Below are positions 7,489 to 15,197 of a stretch of 24,550 bases of DNA, piece after piece. The notes beneath the pieces were generated by a model. It made no database searches and was not told where the DNA came from. It worked only from the letters and a program-made list of their open reading frames with translations. Numbering within the stretch: position 1 is the first letter of the stretch; each line of letters opens with the position of its first letter. The translations under genes were made by a program, and so were the position numbers. The stretch is from an uncultured Eubacterium sp. (GTDB lineage Bacteria > Bacillota > Clostridia > Lachnospirales > Lachnospiraceae), in the NCBI GenBank assembly GCA_910586225.1, contig CAJUIL010000043.1, positions 1-24,550 on the forward strand. Reading direction: 5' to 3'.

Positions 7489-8808
7489 ATGACGGCATAT
7501 ACAATAGAACAGATGCTGCCTGACATACCAAGGCTGTATACGGCGCTGGCGGAATGGCTGGCGTGTGTGGTCTGTATCGCGGAGCAGCGGCAGCGGTTTG
7601 AAAAATGGAAGGTATGCGGGATACTGGGGCTCGCGCTTCCCGTGCAGACGGTTTTTCTTGTATTGACGAAGGGGAAGAGCGGATTTTTATGGTTTTTTTA
7701 TATGGCGGTTGCCCTGTTTTTTATGTATTTGCTGATCTGGGGATGTACGGACAGCAATGCGCCAGATGCGGCATATCATTGTATCCGGGCGTTTGTTATG
7801 GCGGAGTTTGCTGCGTCGCTGGAATGGCAGCTGTATTGCTACGGTTATTATAGCTGTGGATTTACCAGGCAATGGCTGCCGGTTTTTCTTTTGCTCGGCA
7901 TTTATGGGGCTGTGTATTTTATTTTATGGAAGCTGGGCAGGCAGGTCGCGACAGGCGGCTATGATCTGGATATTACGGGACGCGAGGTGTTGTTTGCGGC
8001 AGTAATCGGACTATCTGTGTTTTTGAGCAGCAACCTTGGTTTTGTCTATTCAAATACGCCGTTTGGCGGCAGGTACCGGGCGGATGTGTTTAACGTCCGA
8101 ACGCTGGTGGATTTGGGCGGTCTGGCTATTTTTTATGCCTATCATATCCAACGGCTGCATCTGCGTTCACAGCAGGATCTTGCGCGCATGGAGATGATCC
8201 TGTTTCATCAGTATGAGCAGTACGAGCAGTCACAGGAGACGCTGGAGCTGATCCATTTTAAGTACCATGATCTCAAGCATCATATTCATGCGCTGCGTGC
8301 TGAAGAGAACGAGGATAAGCGGAGCGAATACTTGGATCAGATGGAAGCGGATATTAAGAGCTACGGAGCGCAGCAGCATACGGGCAATTCGGTGCTGGAT
8401 ACGCTTTTGACAAGCAAAAGCCTGTATTGCCTGCAGCATGGGATCGAAATGACGATCGTAGCGGATGGGGCGCTGCTGGATTTTATGGATGTGATGGATA
8501 TTTGCTCTATTTTTGGAAATGCGCTGGATAATGCGATTGAATACGAGAAAAAGCTGGAAGAACAGGAAAAGCGTATGATCCATGTGTCCGTATTTTCGCA
8601 GCGGGATTTTCTGATCATACGGATTGAAAACTATTGTGAGCAGCAGCTGCAGTTTAAAAAAGAGCTTCCGGTTACAACGAAAGCTCAGCATAAATTTCAT
8701 GGGTATGGCTTAAAAAGCGTGCGCCATACCGTACATAAATATGGAGGGGAAGTAGATATCAGCTTAAAAGATAACTGGTTCAGCTTGAAGATCTTGATTC
8801 CTCTGTAA
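7489..8808 (+). CDS. AgrC-like sensor histidine kinase
   Basis: This 439-residue kinase has a membrane half (about 1-225) with six or seven hydrophobic helices and only short external loops, then a helical linker and a cytoplasmic kinase core. His260 in KYHDLKHH is the phospho-acceptor, in the HPK10/AgrC style. The GHKL ATPase domain shows the N box NALDN (344-348) and the G box HGYGLKSV (404-411). It should phosphorylate the regulator encoded just upstream. The start is ATG 7489, with GAGGTGG inside the end of the regulator gene. An in-frame GTG at 7474 is possible but lies too close to that site. AgrC kinases normally sense a cyclic peptide made by AgrB and AgrD, and neither gene is present here. 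The last 29 bp overlap the convergent queT gene. Confidence 0.92.
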   Translation: MTAYTIEQMLPDIPRLYTALAEWLACVVCIAEQRQRFEKWKVCGILGLALPVQTVFLVLTKGKSGFLWFFYMAVALFFMYLLIWGCTDSNAPDAAYHCIRAFVMAEFAASLEWQLYCYGYYSCGFTRQWLPVFLLLGIYGAVYFILWKLGRQVATGGYDLDITGREVLFAAVIGLSVFLSSNLGFVYSNTPFGGRYRADVFNVRTLVDLGGLAIFYAYHIQRLHLRSQQDLARMEMILFHQYEQYEQSQETLELIHFKYHDLKHHIHALRAEENEDKRSEYLDQMEADIKSYGAQQHTGNSVLDTLLTSKSLYCLQHGIEMTIVADGALLDFMDVMDICSIFGNALDNAIEYEKKLEEQEKRMIHVSVFSQRDFLIIRIENYCEQQLQFKKELPVTTKAQHKFHGYGLKSVRHTVHKYGGEVDISLKDNWFSLKILIPL

Positions 8809-9295
8809 AGGATGTAAATATAACATTTCGATATTTCATTAAAACACCCAGCAGCAGCATACCCAAAATACCGCAGGATATAAGCTCGCCCAGACCAACG
8901 GTCAGCATAAAATAAAATATGGAACCTTCAAATTGATATACATAGGCAAGTATAAACGGAACAATGAGCGTATTTGCCAAAATCGGCGGAATGGGAGCTG
9001 CGAACTTGTATTTGCGCAGCAGATAAGTACCGACCGCTCCGATCAGAGTTGCAAGGCTGCCGAATGCAATATCCAGCGGCAGGCATCCCGTTAGGAGATT
9101 GCTGAGAACGCATCCGATCGTAAGGCCGGGGATCGCTGCCGGAGTAAAAAACGGCAGCACGGTCAGCGCCTCTGAAAACCGTACCTGGATTGCGTAATTC
9201 GCAAGTCCCAGCGCATTTGCAAGCACTGTCAGCACAACATACAATGCGGCGATCATTGCCGCCTGGGAAATAAATAGCACTTTTTTGTTTCTCAT
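8780..9295 (-). CDS. queT: QueT, queuosine-precursor ECF transporter S component
   Basis: This 171-residue membrane protein has five or six hydrophobic helices and matches the QueT family in length and pattern, including an IAALYVVLT-like first helix, QVRFSEAL, and a GCVLSNLL segment. QueT is the substrate-binding subunit of an energy-coupling-factor transporter for preQ1/preQ0-type precursors of the tRNA base queuosine. The shared EcfAA'T energy module is expected elsewhere in the genome. A preQ1-I riboswitch directly upstream independently supports the call. The ribosome binding site AAAGGAG sits at the end of the riboswitch, 10 nt before the ATG at 9295. The gene runs convergent to the sensor kinase and overlaps it by 29 bp. 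No terminator is visible between them. Confidence 0.93.
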   Translation of the reverse strand: MRNKKVLFISQAAMIAALYVVLTVLANALGLANYAIQVRFSEALTVLPFFTPAAIPGLTIGCVLSNLLTGCLPLDIAFGSLATLIGAVGTYLLRKYKFAAPIPPILANTLIVPFILAYVYQFEGSIFYFMLTVGLGELISCGILGMLLLGVLMKYRNVIFTSFTEESRSSS

Positions 9296-9305
9296 AGTTT
9301 TTGTT

Positions 9306-9349
9306 CTCCTTTAGTTTTGTTTTAGGTGAGGAAGGTCTCGAACTCACCG
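9306..9349 (-). promoter_or_regulatory. preQ1-I riboswitch controlling queT translation
   Basis: On the minus strand, stem GGTGAG (9348-9343) pairs with CTCACC (9330-9325) around the loop TTCGAGACCTTC. The A-rich tail TAAAACAAAACTAAAGGAG follows. This lines up with the class I preQ1 aptamer: a short P1, a loop starting TTC-N-AG, and a tail of the AAAAACTAAGG type that folds back as a pseudoknot. The tail contains the queT ribosome binding site (AGGAG, 9310-9306), so binding of preQ1 should hide it and block translation. Confidence 0.85.
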
Positions 9350-9399
9350 TTTTATTTTTGGACCACGAACTGCGAAGATCTTGTGGCTCACGAGAATCT

Positions 9400-9427
9400 A
9401 TTATAATAGAAAAATAGAAAATGTCAA
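9400..9427 (-). promoter_or_regulatory. Consensus housekeeping promoter for queT
   Basis: On the minus strand, TTGACA (9427-9422) and TATAAT (9405-9400) are separated by 16 bp. Both hexamers match the consensus exactly. The transcript would start near 9393 and carry a leader of about 98 nt containing the preQ1 riboswitch. Confidence 0.88.
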
Positions 9428-9605
9428 GCCTTCTTGGACAGATGCTGCTTCATAGAAAAGCGGACTTGAAAAAACTAAAAATAAGTTAAAAAATAAAGTT
9501 ATATTCCGTGAAAGTATTGCGATAGCAGAAGTAGTATATTAAAATGAAAGCAGAAAAATATGTCGGCAATGACAAATTGCAGCAGAAAGTTATAGAGGTG
9601 TCCAA

Positions 9606-10646
9606 ATGGGAGAAAAGCGGATTACAATGTCGGATATAGCGCAAAGGTTGGATTTGTCCATAAATGCAGTATCTCTAGCGCTGAATGGAAAGACCGGTGT
9701 GTCAGAGAAAACGAGAAAAAAAGTATTGACTATGGCAGAGGAACTGGGATATTTAGACCAGAGTGACAAATATACAGCTGCCTATTCTGATCAAAATATT
9801 TGCATCCTGATCGAACACAGGTTTTTTCGGGATATGTATTTCTATGGCAGGGTATTGCTGGGTGTAGAAAATGCGGCGAAGGAAGCCGGCTATGACATAT
9901 TGGTAAAATCCTTTGATGAAAAGGCAGAGGCTGTGCCGGAATGCGTGGAAAAAAGAAAAGTGGCCGGCATTATCGTAATAGGAAAGCTGTCGGACGCATA
10001 CCTAAAGCGTCTGAAAGGATATCATATGCCGCTTGTTCTTGTGGATCATATTTCGCTGGAGGAACCGACCGACGCGATCATGACGGATAATAAAGAAGGA
10101 AGCTATCAGCTCACGAAATATTTGATCCAAGAAGGATTTACCAAGATCGGATTTTTGGGCGGTCTGGAATATTCACCGAGTGTACGGGAGCGTTTTTGGG
10201 GATATTTAGAAGCGATACGGACGTTAATGGTGTTTCCGGATTTTGAAAGCAGCATGGAATACGCCAAAAAATATTCGTGCTTGAATAAAATTGAAGAATA
10301 TGTCATAAATAACGATGCAAAAGGAATGGAAGAGACGTTTCGTAAGATTCAGGAACGACCAGAGGTTTTTGTATGCGCAAATGATAAAATGGCGATTTTA
10401 ACTTGTAAGGTGCTGGAGGATATGGGGCTGCGTGTTCCGGAGGATATAGGGATCGTGGGATTTGATGATATTGAATTGAGTAAAATGGTAGCGCCGGGAC
10501 TTACAACGGTTCATGTATATAAGGATCTGTTAGGCAGAAAGGGTGTGGAACGGCTGATCTACAGGATGGAGCATCCCAAAGAGCGGGTTGGGATCATTGT
10601 GATGGGAGTCGAGCTTATCGTGCGCAATTCCGCCAAAATGCAGTAA
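9606..10646 (+). CDS. LacI-family transcriptional regulator
   Basis: This 346-residue protein has an N-terminal LacI helix-turn-helix and hinge (about 5-50: ITMSDIAQRLDLS, then NAVSLALNGKTGVS) and a periplasmic-binding-protein-like sugar-sensing domain (about 65-340) with VPEDIGIVGFDD near its end. LacI proteins usually repress sugar genes until an inducer binds. The gene stands directly before the mannoside transport and cleavage operon on the same strand, separated from it by a terminator, so it is the natural regulator of that operon. The start ATG follows GAGGTG at 9595-9600. The 178 bp between the queT promoter and this gene are A/T-rich. TATATT at 9500-9505 and 9535-9540 could be -10 elements, but neither has a convincing -35. 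The inducer is not readable from sequence. Confidence 0.92.
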   Translation: MGEKRITMSDIAQRLDLSINAVSLALNGKTGVSEKTRKKVLTMAEELGYLDQSDKYTAAYSDQNICILIEHRFFRDMYFYGRVLLGVENAAKEAGYDILVKSFDEKAEAVPECVEKRKVAGIIVIGKLSDAYLKRLKGYHMPLVLVDHISLEEPTDAIMTDNKEGSYQLTKYLIQEGFTKIGFLGGLEYSPSVRERFWGYLEAIRTLMVFPDFESSMEYAKKYSCLNKIEEYVINNDAKGMEETFRKIQERPEVFVCANDKMAILTCKVLEDMGLRVPEDIGIVGFDDIELSKMVAPGLTTVHVYKDLLGRKGVERLIYRMEHPKERVGIIVMGVELIVRNSAKMQ

Positions 10647-10703
10647 AGGTCCAGGGCCGCGGATAAAATGAAAGTGCAGATGGTATACTGTTGGAAAAAT
10701 GGT

Positions 10704-10743
10704 GCCAAGCTATAGGTGAAAGCCTGTGGCTTGGCGTTTTTTT
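10704..10743 (+). terminator. Rho-independent terminator after the LacI gene
   Basis: GCCAAGCTATAGG (10704-10716) pairs with CCTGTGGCTTGGC (10723-10735) over 13 bp including two G-T pairs, with a 6-nt loop. Seven T follow after one G (10737-10743). It separates the regulator transcript from the mannoside operon. Confidence 0.92.
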
Positions 10744-10821
10744 ATTTGTGTTTATTTGGAATGAGTGCGTGATAGAAAGGAGCAGAACGCCGCAGTATCC
10801 AGAATATGGAAAATAAAATTA

Positions 10822-10855
10822 AATTCAAGTAAAATAAGTATTTAATTCAAGTAAA
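10822..10855 (+). repeat. Two perfect 12-bp direct repeats, candidate operator
   Basis: AATTCAAGTAAA occurs at 10822-10833 and again at 10844-10855, exactly 22 bp apart, so both face the same side of the helix. The second lies between the candidate -35 and -10 of the mannoside operon. The wider second copy also has a partial dyad, ATTTA-N7-TAAAT (10840-10856). This may be the binding region for the LacI-type regulator or for another protein. Confidence 0.5.
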
Positions 10856-10869
10856 TGATATGGTAATAT
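10841..10869 (+). promoter_or_regulatory. Candidate promoter of the mannoside operon
   Basis: An extended -10, TGG-TAATAT (10861-10869), lies 17 bp from a weak -35, TTTAAT (10841-10846). It is downstream of the LacI-gene terminator and upstream of the first operon gene, with an A-rich leader of about 70 nt. The -35 is poor, so the call is tentative. Confidence 0.4.
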
Positions 10870-10943
10870 TACATCAAAATAAAACAAAAAACAAGAAAAC
10901 TTCTCAAAAAAAAACAATTTTGCAGAAAGGAGAACTGGAAAAA

Positions 10944-11897
10944 ATGGGTAAAGAGTCACAAAATTGTGTGATTCAGCCAAAATCGGTAGATCAAATGCTG
11001 CTTGAATTTCAAGGAAAAAAGTGGTGTGACAATTCAAGTTTACTTCGGTTTACAGGTGTTGCGGATGGAAAAGACGTTTATAATATTACGGCGCCATTTG
11101 AATCTGAGGGGAGGAAATATATTGCCGGAAGGGTGGAAGCAAGAGACAGTGAATCCTCAGAAATTATTTTCTTTCAGCAGGAGAAAGATCAGTGGGTGGC
11201 GAGGAAGGAGATTTCGCCATTGCAGTTGCAAGATCCGTTTGTGACACGGATAGATGGAAAACTGATCATAGGCGGAGTGGAAACCTTTCAAGACGAGGAA
11301 AATCCAGGCAGCTTGAATTACAGAACGGTTTTTTATCAAGGGAAATCTGTCCGGGATTTGGAAAGATTTGCGCATGGGCCAGACAGAATGAAGGATATCC
11401 GGCTGTGCCAGCTGCCGGATCAGAGGATCTTGGTCATGACAAGGCCGCAGGGAGTCGTTGGAGGCCGGGGAAAAATTGCGTTTATTCTGATCGATACACT
11501 TGCACAGCTGCATATAGAAAGCATCGAGAAAGCGAGCGTATTGGAAGGACAGTTTTTAGACGAAGAGTGGGGCGGCTGCAATGAGCTGCATTTGCTGAAA
11601 AATGGAAAGATCGGCGTTTTGGCGCATATCGCGAAATATGATGAAGCTGGGAACAGGCATTACTATGCAACAGCCTTTTGCTTTGATGCAGCAAGCGGCG
11701 CCTATACGCCAATGAAGATCATTGCTGTTCGCGATAACTTTCAGGAAGGGCCGAGCAAGCGGGAGGACCTTAAGGATGTGATCTTTAGCGGCGGGCTGAT
11801 CCGCAGGGATGGAATGGCGGAATTGTATTGTGGTGTTAGCGACGTACAAGGGCATAGGATCACGATCTGCGATCCGTTTGTGTCCTTTGAACATTAA
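10944..11897 (+). CDS. DUF1861-family beta-propeller protein, putative mannoside-active enzyme
   Basis: This 317-residue protein of the DUF1861 family is recognisable from GKDVYNITAPF (42-52) and the following AGRVEARDSESS (61-72). The family is predicted to form a five-bladed beta-propeller like the GH32/43/62/68/130 enzymes. The segment LQDPFVTRIDGKL (95-107) resembles the EDPRITKIE motif of GH130, where the Asp is the catalytic acid. Asp97 is therefore a candidate catalytic residue. It has no signal peptide, so it is cytoplasmic. It is first in an operon with a sugar ABC transporter and a GH130 phosphorylase, which suggests action on the same imported mannosides, but I know of no established activity. 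The start is ATG 10944, with AAAGGAG 11 nt upstream. The frame is open back to 10860, but that part is Lys-rich, low-complexity sequence lying over the leader. Confidence 0.8.
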   Translation: MGKESQNCVIQPKSVDQMLLEFQGKKWCDNSSLLRFTGVADGKDVYNITAPFESEGRKYIAGRVEARDSESSEIIFFQQEKDQWVARKEISPLQLQDPFVTRIDGKLIIGGVETFQDEENPGSLNYRTVFYQGKSVRDLERFAHGPDRMKDIRLCQLPDQRILVMTRPQGVVGGRGKIAFILIDTLAQLHIESIEKASVLEGQFLDEEWGGCNELHLLKNGKIGVLAHIAKYDEAGNRHYYATAFCFDAASGAYTPMKIIAVRDNFQEGPSKREDLKDVIFSGGLIRRDGMAELYCGVSDVQGHRITICDPFVSFEH

Positions 11898-11929
11898 ATT
11901 ATTTTATTTTTATGAAGGAGGAAGTAACT

Positions 11930-13378
11930 ATGAAATTGAAAAAGTGTGCAGCGTTAATTTTGACAGCGGCAATGACAGCGGCGATAGCGGCAGGCTGTGG
12001 ATCAAACGGCGGCGGTGCTGATAACGGCGGTGGGAACGAAGGCGGCAGCGGGAATGAAAGCAGCAGCGCAGACGACAATACATCTAAGGAGCCTGCGGGG
12101 GAGATCGAGGTTGATTTTTGGACAGCGCCGCAGCAGGTGCAGTACGATCTGTGGGAAAGCAAGGCACAGGCATTTAATGAAACAAAGACAGAAGTTGATG
12201 GCAAGGTCGTAAAAGTAAAGGTACAGCAAATGCCGGAATCCCCTTCCTCAGAAGCGGGGATCCAGAATGCGATCGCGACCGAGACGGCTCCTGCGGTTTC
12301 TGAAAATGTAAACAGAGGCTTTGCTGCGACGTTAGCGGCATCCGATGTCGTATATGATCTGTCTGGCGAGGATTGGTTCAACGAGGTCGTAGAAGCAAGA
12401 CAGATGAGTGAAACAATGGAAAACTGGGCGATTGACGGAAAGCAGTATGTACTTCCTGTTTATGTAAACCCAATGGTATGGCAGTGGAATATGAAGGGGT
12501 TAAAAGCGCTCGGATATGACAAGGCTCCGGAAACAGTGGAAGAATTTACGGAGATCATGAAAGCGTTTGAGACAAAGAAGGACGCATTGGCAGAGGTCGG
12601 CGTCACACATTCTTTCTACAGACCGTCGCTTGGCAGGCCGGATCAGTACTGGGATCGCTGGTTTGATTTTATGATGATTTACAACGGCGTTTCCGGAGGA
12701 AAATCGATCGTAGAAGGAAACAAGCTTACGATGGATAAAGACGCGGCGATTTCTGCAATGGAAGTGATCGGAGCATTTGGAAACAGCGTGCAGCAGGGCG
12801 AATTATCCAGCATTTGGGTAGAGGAAAATCCGTCGGTATTAGTTTCGATCAATGCACCATGGGAGATTTCGTTATACAGAGAAAACAACGTAGTGTACGG
12901 AGAAAATTATGTATACGGCCCGTCGTTAGTAAATAAGAGCGGCGATACTCCTTACAACTATGCGGATTCCAAAGGACTTACGTTTTATAAAGCAAAAAAT
13001 GTCTCTGAGGAGGAGCATAAGGGTGCGGTAGAATTTGTGAAATGGGTATACAGCAAGGAAAACTCCGCGCAGTCTGATCTGGATTGGCTGAACGCGACGA
13101 CAATGCTCCCGGTACGCGGAGACTTAAATGAGAATGAAGCGTTTGCAGAAGTAATGGGTGAATATCCGGAGCTTGCAGCGTTAGCGGAATGGGTGCCATA
13201 TGCGATCCCAGGACTTGCAACGGATAAGGATGCAGATATCTGGACAGCATTTACGGAGGTTTGCAGCGGTCCTTATATGAATGAAGTAGTGGAAGCAGAG
13301 CCAGGCAGCGCGCCGGATGCGACGTCTTATATAGAAGCGGCGATCGAAGCAATGAAGCAGGCAGGCGGACTGGAATAG
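11930..13378 (+). CDS. Sugar ABC transporter substrate-binding lipoprotein (CUT1 type)
   Basis: This 482-residue extracellular solute-binding protein has a lipoprotein signal peptide (1-22: basic start, hydrophobic core) ending in the lipobox AAGC with lipidated Cys23. A Gly/Ser/Asn/Glu-rich flexible linker follows (about 24-55), then the family-1 binding fold beginning near EVDFWTAP. It should capture an oligosaccharide at the cell surface and pass it to the two permeases encoded next. The start ATG has a perfect AAGGAGG 8 nt upstream. An earlier in-frame ATG (11912) overlaps that site and is rejected. The operon contents suggest short beta-mannosides as the ligand. An 11-bp hairpin follows the stop codon, as often seen where the binding protein must be made in excess over the permeases. 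Confidence 0.93.
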   Translation: MKLKKCAALILTAAMTAAIAAGCGSNGGGADNGGGNEGGSGNESSSADDNTSKEPAGEIEVDFWTAPQQVQYDLWESKAQAFNETKTEVDGKVVKVKVQQMPESPSSEAGIQNAIATETAPAVSENVNRGFAATLAASDVVYDLSGEDWFNEVVEARQMSETMENWAIDGKQYVLPVYVNPMVWQWNMKGLKALGYDKAPETVEEFTEIMKAFETKKDALAEVGVTHSFYRPSLGRPDQYWDRWFDFMMIYNGVSGGKSIVEGNKLTMDKDAAISAMEVIGAFGNSVQQGELSSIWVEENPSVLVSINAPWEISLYRENNVVYGENYVYGPSLVNKSGDTPYNYADSKGLTFYKAKNVSEEEHKGAVEFVKWVYSKENSAQSDLDWLNATTMLPVRGDLNENEAFAEVMGEYPELAALAEWVPYAIPGLATDKDADIWTAFTEVCSGPYMNEVVEAEPGSAPDATSYIEAAIEAMKQAGGLE

Positions 13379-13388
13379 TTTTTAGACA

Positions 13389-13415
13389 GGGCTGCATAGT
13401 ATAGCTATGCAGCCC
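13389..13415 (+). other. Intercistronic hairpin after the binding-protein gene
   Basis: GGGCTGCATAG (13389-13399) and CTATGCAGCCC (13405-13415) form a perfect 11-bp stem with a 5-nt loop. The downstream sequence TTATCAAAA lacks a T-tract, so this is more likely an mRNA 3'-end stabiliser or a weak attenuator than a full terminator. Confidence 0.75.
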
Positions 13416-13437
13416 TTATCAAAAACAGGAGGGTTGC

Positions 13438-14340
13438 ATGATGAAGAAAAACGTACGATCAACCGGGGGCAGGAGCAACCTTGTAGGCTGGCTGCTGAAT
13501 AGCCCGTATTTAATTTATTCTGTGATATTTTTTCTGATCCCGTTGATCTGGGCGGTATGGCTGTCTATGATGGATTGGAATCTGATGTCGCAGAACAAAA
13601 CGTTTGTAGGCTTGGACAATTTTAAGGCTTTGTTTTCTGATGCAAAGGTGCGGGCTGCATTTGTTAATTCCTATCGGTATCTTTTGCCGATTGTGCTGCT
13701 TTGCTTTGCCTGCGGCTTGGTCATCGCGCTGTTAGTATCGAAGCTGCCGGATAAGATCAAAGGCTTTGTAGCGGTATTGTTTTTTGTTCCATACTTAACA
13801 TCGGGTGTGGCAACTTCGGTAGTTGTAAAATATTTTTTTAATTATAATTCAGTTTTTAATACTTTTTTGCGGGAGCGTTTTGACTTGAATATTAACTGGC
13901 TGACCGATAAACGCTATGCTTTTGGGATCATGGTTGGCATTGTAGTATGGAAAATGTCTGGGTATTACGCGCTGTTTATCTTATCTGGAATCGAAAGCAT
14001 TGGGGCGGATGTCAATGAGGCGTGCGCGCTGGATGGCTCCAGAGGTTTTCATAAATTGATCCATGTGACGCTCCCGATGATCATGCCTACGTTGACGACG
14101 GTATTTGTTTTGGCGACAGGACTTGCGTTTGGTATCTTTACAGAACCGTTTTTGTTAACAGGGGGAGGCCCGAATCTGAGCACGACCTCATGGCAGCTGG
14201 AAATTTACAACACGTCGTTTACAAGATTCCAGTCAGGGTATGGGGCAGCTATGGCGATTGCCAGTGCCGTTCAGATATTTATCACGCTGCGTATTATTAA
14301 CTTTTTTACAGATAAGCTGAATCAGAAGTTTGGATATTAA
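13438..14340 (+). CDS. ABC sugar permease, MalF/UgpA type
   Basis: This 300-residue inner-membrane permease has about six helices, the first at roughly 20-42 (SPYLIYSVIFFLIPLIWAV). The cytoplasmic EAA loop begins near Glu194 (EACALDG, followed by HKLIHVTLPMIMPT) and is the contact site for the ATPase. It pairs with the next gene product as the heterodimeric channel of a CUT1 importer. Two adjacent ATG codons (13438 and 13441) follow GGAGGG, and either could be used. The next gene starts 14 nt after the stop. No ATP-binding subunit is encoded in the operon, so a shared MsmK/MalK-like ATPase must serve it. Confidence 0.93.
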   Translation: MMKKNVRSTGGRSNLVGWLLNSPYLIYSVIFFLIPLIWAVWLSMMDWNLMSQNKTFVGLDNFKALFSDAKVRAAFVNSYRYLLPIVLLCFACGLVIALLVSKLPDKIKGFVAVLFFVPYLTSGVATSVVVKYFFNYNSVFNTFLRERFDLNINWLTDKRYAFGIMVGIVVWKMSGYYALFILSGIESIGADVNEACALDGSRGFHKLIHVTLPMIMPTLTTVFVLATGLAFGIFTEPFLLTGGGPNLSTTSWQLEIYNTSFTRFQSGYGAAMAIASAVQIFITLRIINFFTDKLNQKFGY

Positions 14341-14354
14341 AAGGGGGATGAGAT

Positions 14355-15179
14355 ATGAAGAAAAAATATAGCTTGAAAATGATCGCGATCACGGTAATTA
14401 CCATGATTTTGCTCGCAATTTCCCTTTTTCCGTTTTATTATCTGATCGTACAGTCGGTTACGCCATGGGATAAAGTGGATAAGGTGCTGGCGCCGACAGA
14501 GTTTACGATGCGCAGCTATGAATATTTGATTGGAAAGGGAGGCGCAAGTAATTCAACGATGTGGCTCAAAGCGCTGTTTAATTCGTTTATCGTAGCGTTT
14601 CCTACAGCTGTCATTTCCGTGGCGATCGGATTAGCGATCGGTTATTCCGTAAGCAAGCTAAAGTTTCGGGGCGGAAGGCTGATCATGAATACGCTGCTGT
14701 TCCAGATGTTTTTTCCGGTGATCATTTTATTGGTACCGCGCTATATGATAGCGAAGCCGCTGGCAAATTCCTATGCAGGTATGATCATACCGATGTGTAT
14801 ATCGATCTGGGCGATTTTTATGTACATCAATTATTTTAAGACGATTCCGAATGAAATGTTTGAGGCTGCCAAGATTGACGGAGCTGGCGATATCAAAATT
14901 TTATGGAGGATTGCGCTTCCGATCACAAAATCGGTAACGACCATCGTGTTTTTATCGATTTTTATGCAGCGCTGGTGCGAGCTGATGTGGGATATGCTGA
15001 TCGCGCCGGATATAAAAATGCAGACCTTAAATGTGCTGATCTCAACACAGTTTAAACCAATGGGAGCATTTCCGGGGCCGATGTATGCGGCTTCTGTTAT
15101 CCTGACGCTGCCGATCATCCTATTGTTCCTCTGCTTTTCCAAGTACTTTAAAGAAGGAATTAGCTTTATGCTGAAATAA
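14355..15179 (+). CDS. ABC sugar permease, MalG/UgpE type
   Basis: This 274-residue permease has about six helices, beginning with one at roughly 9-30 (IAITVITMILLAISLFPFYY). The EAA loop begins at Glu170 (EAAKIDGAGD, then ILWRIALPI) and matches the second-permease class of CUT1 systems. It forms the transmembrane channel with the preceding MalF-type protein. The start ATG follows the G-rich site AAGGGGGATGAG. The GH130 gene begins 18 nt downstream with its own ribosome binding site, so transport and phosphorolysis are co-expressed. Confidence 0.93.
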   Translation: MKKKYSLKMIAITVITMILLAISLFPFYYLIVQSVTPWDKVDKVLAPTEFTMRSYEYLIGKGGASNSTMWLKALFNSFIVAFPTAVISVAIGLAIGYSVSKLKFRGGRLIMNTLLFQMFFPVIILLVPRYMIAKPLANSYAGMIIPMCISIWAIFMYINYFKTIPNEMFEAAKIDGAGDIKILWRIALPITKSVTTIVFLSIFMQRWCELMWDMLIAPDIKMQTLNVLISTQFKPMGAFPGPMYAASVILTLPIILLFLCFSKYFKEGISFMLK

Positions 15180-15197
15180 TTAAGAAGGAGATTGTTC

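Noticed and set aside
10860..10943. Longer start for the DUF1861 protein
   Set aside because: The extra 28 codons are Lys/Asn/Gln-rich A-tract sequence overlapping the -10 region. The ribosome binding site lies downstream of this start.
13389..13415. Hairpin considered as a full intrinsic terminator
   Set aside because: The sequence after it (TTATCAAAA) has no T-run and the transporter genes continue 23 nt later.
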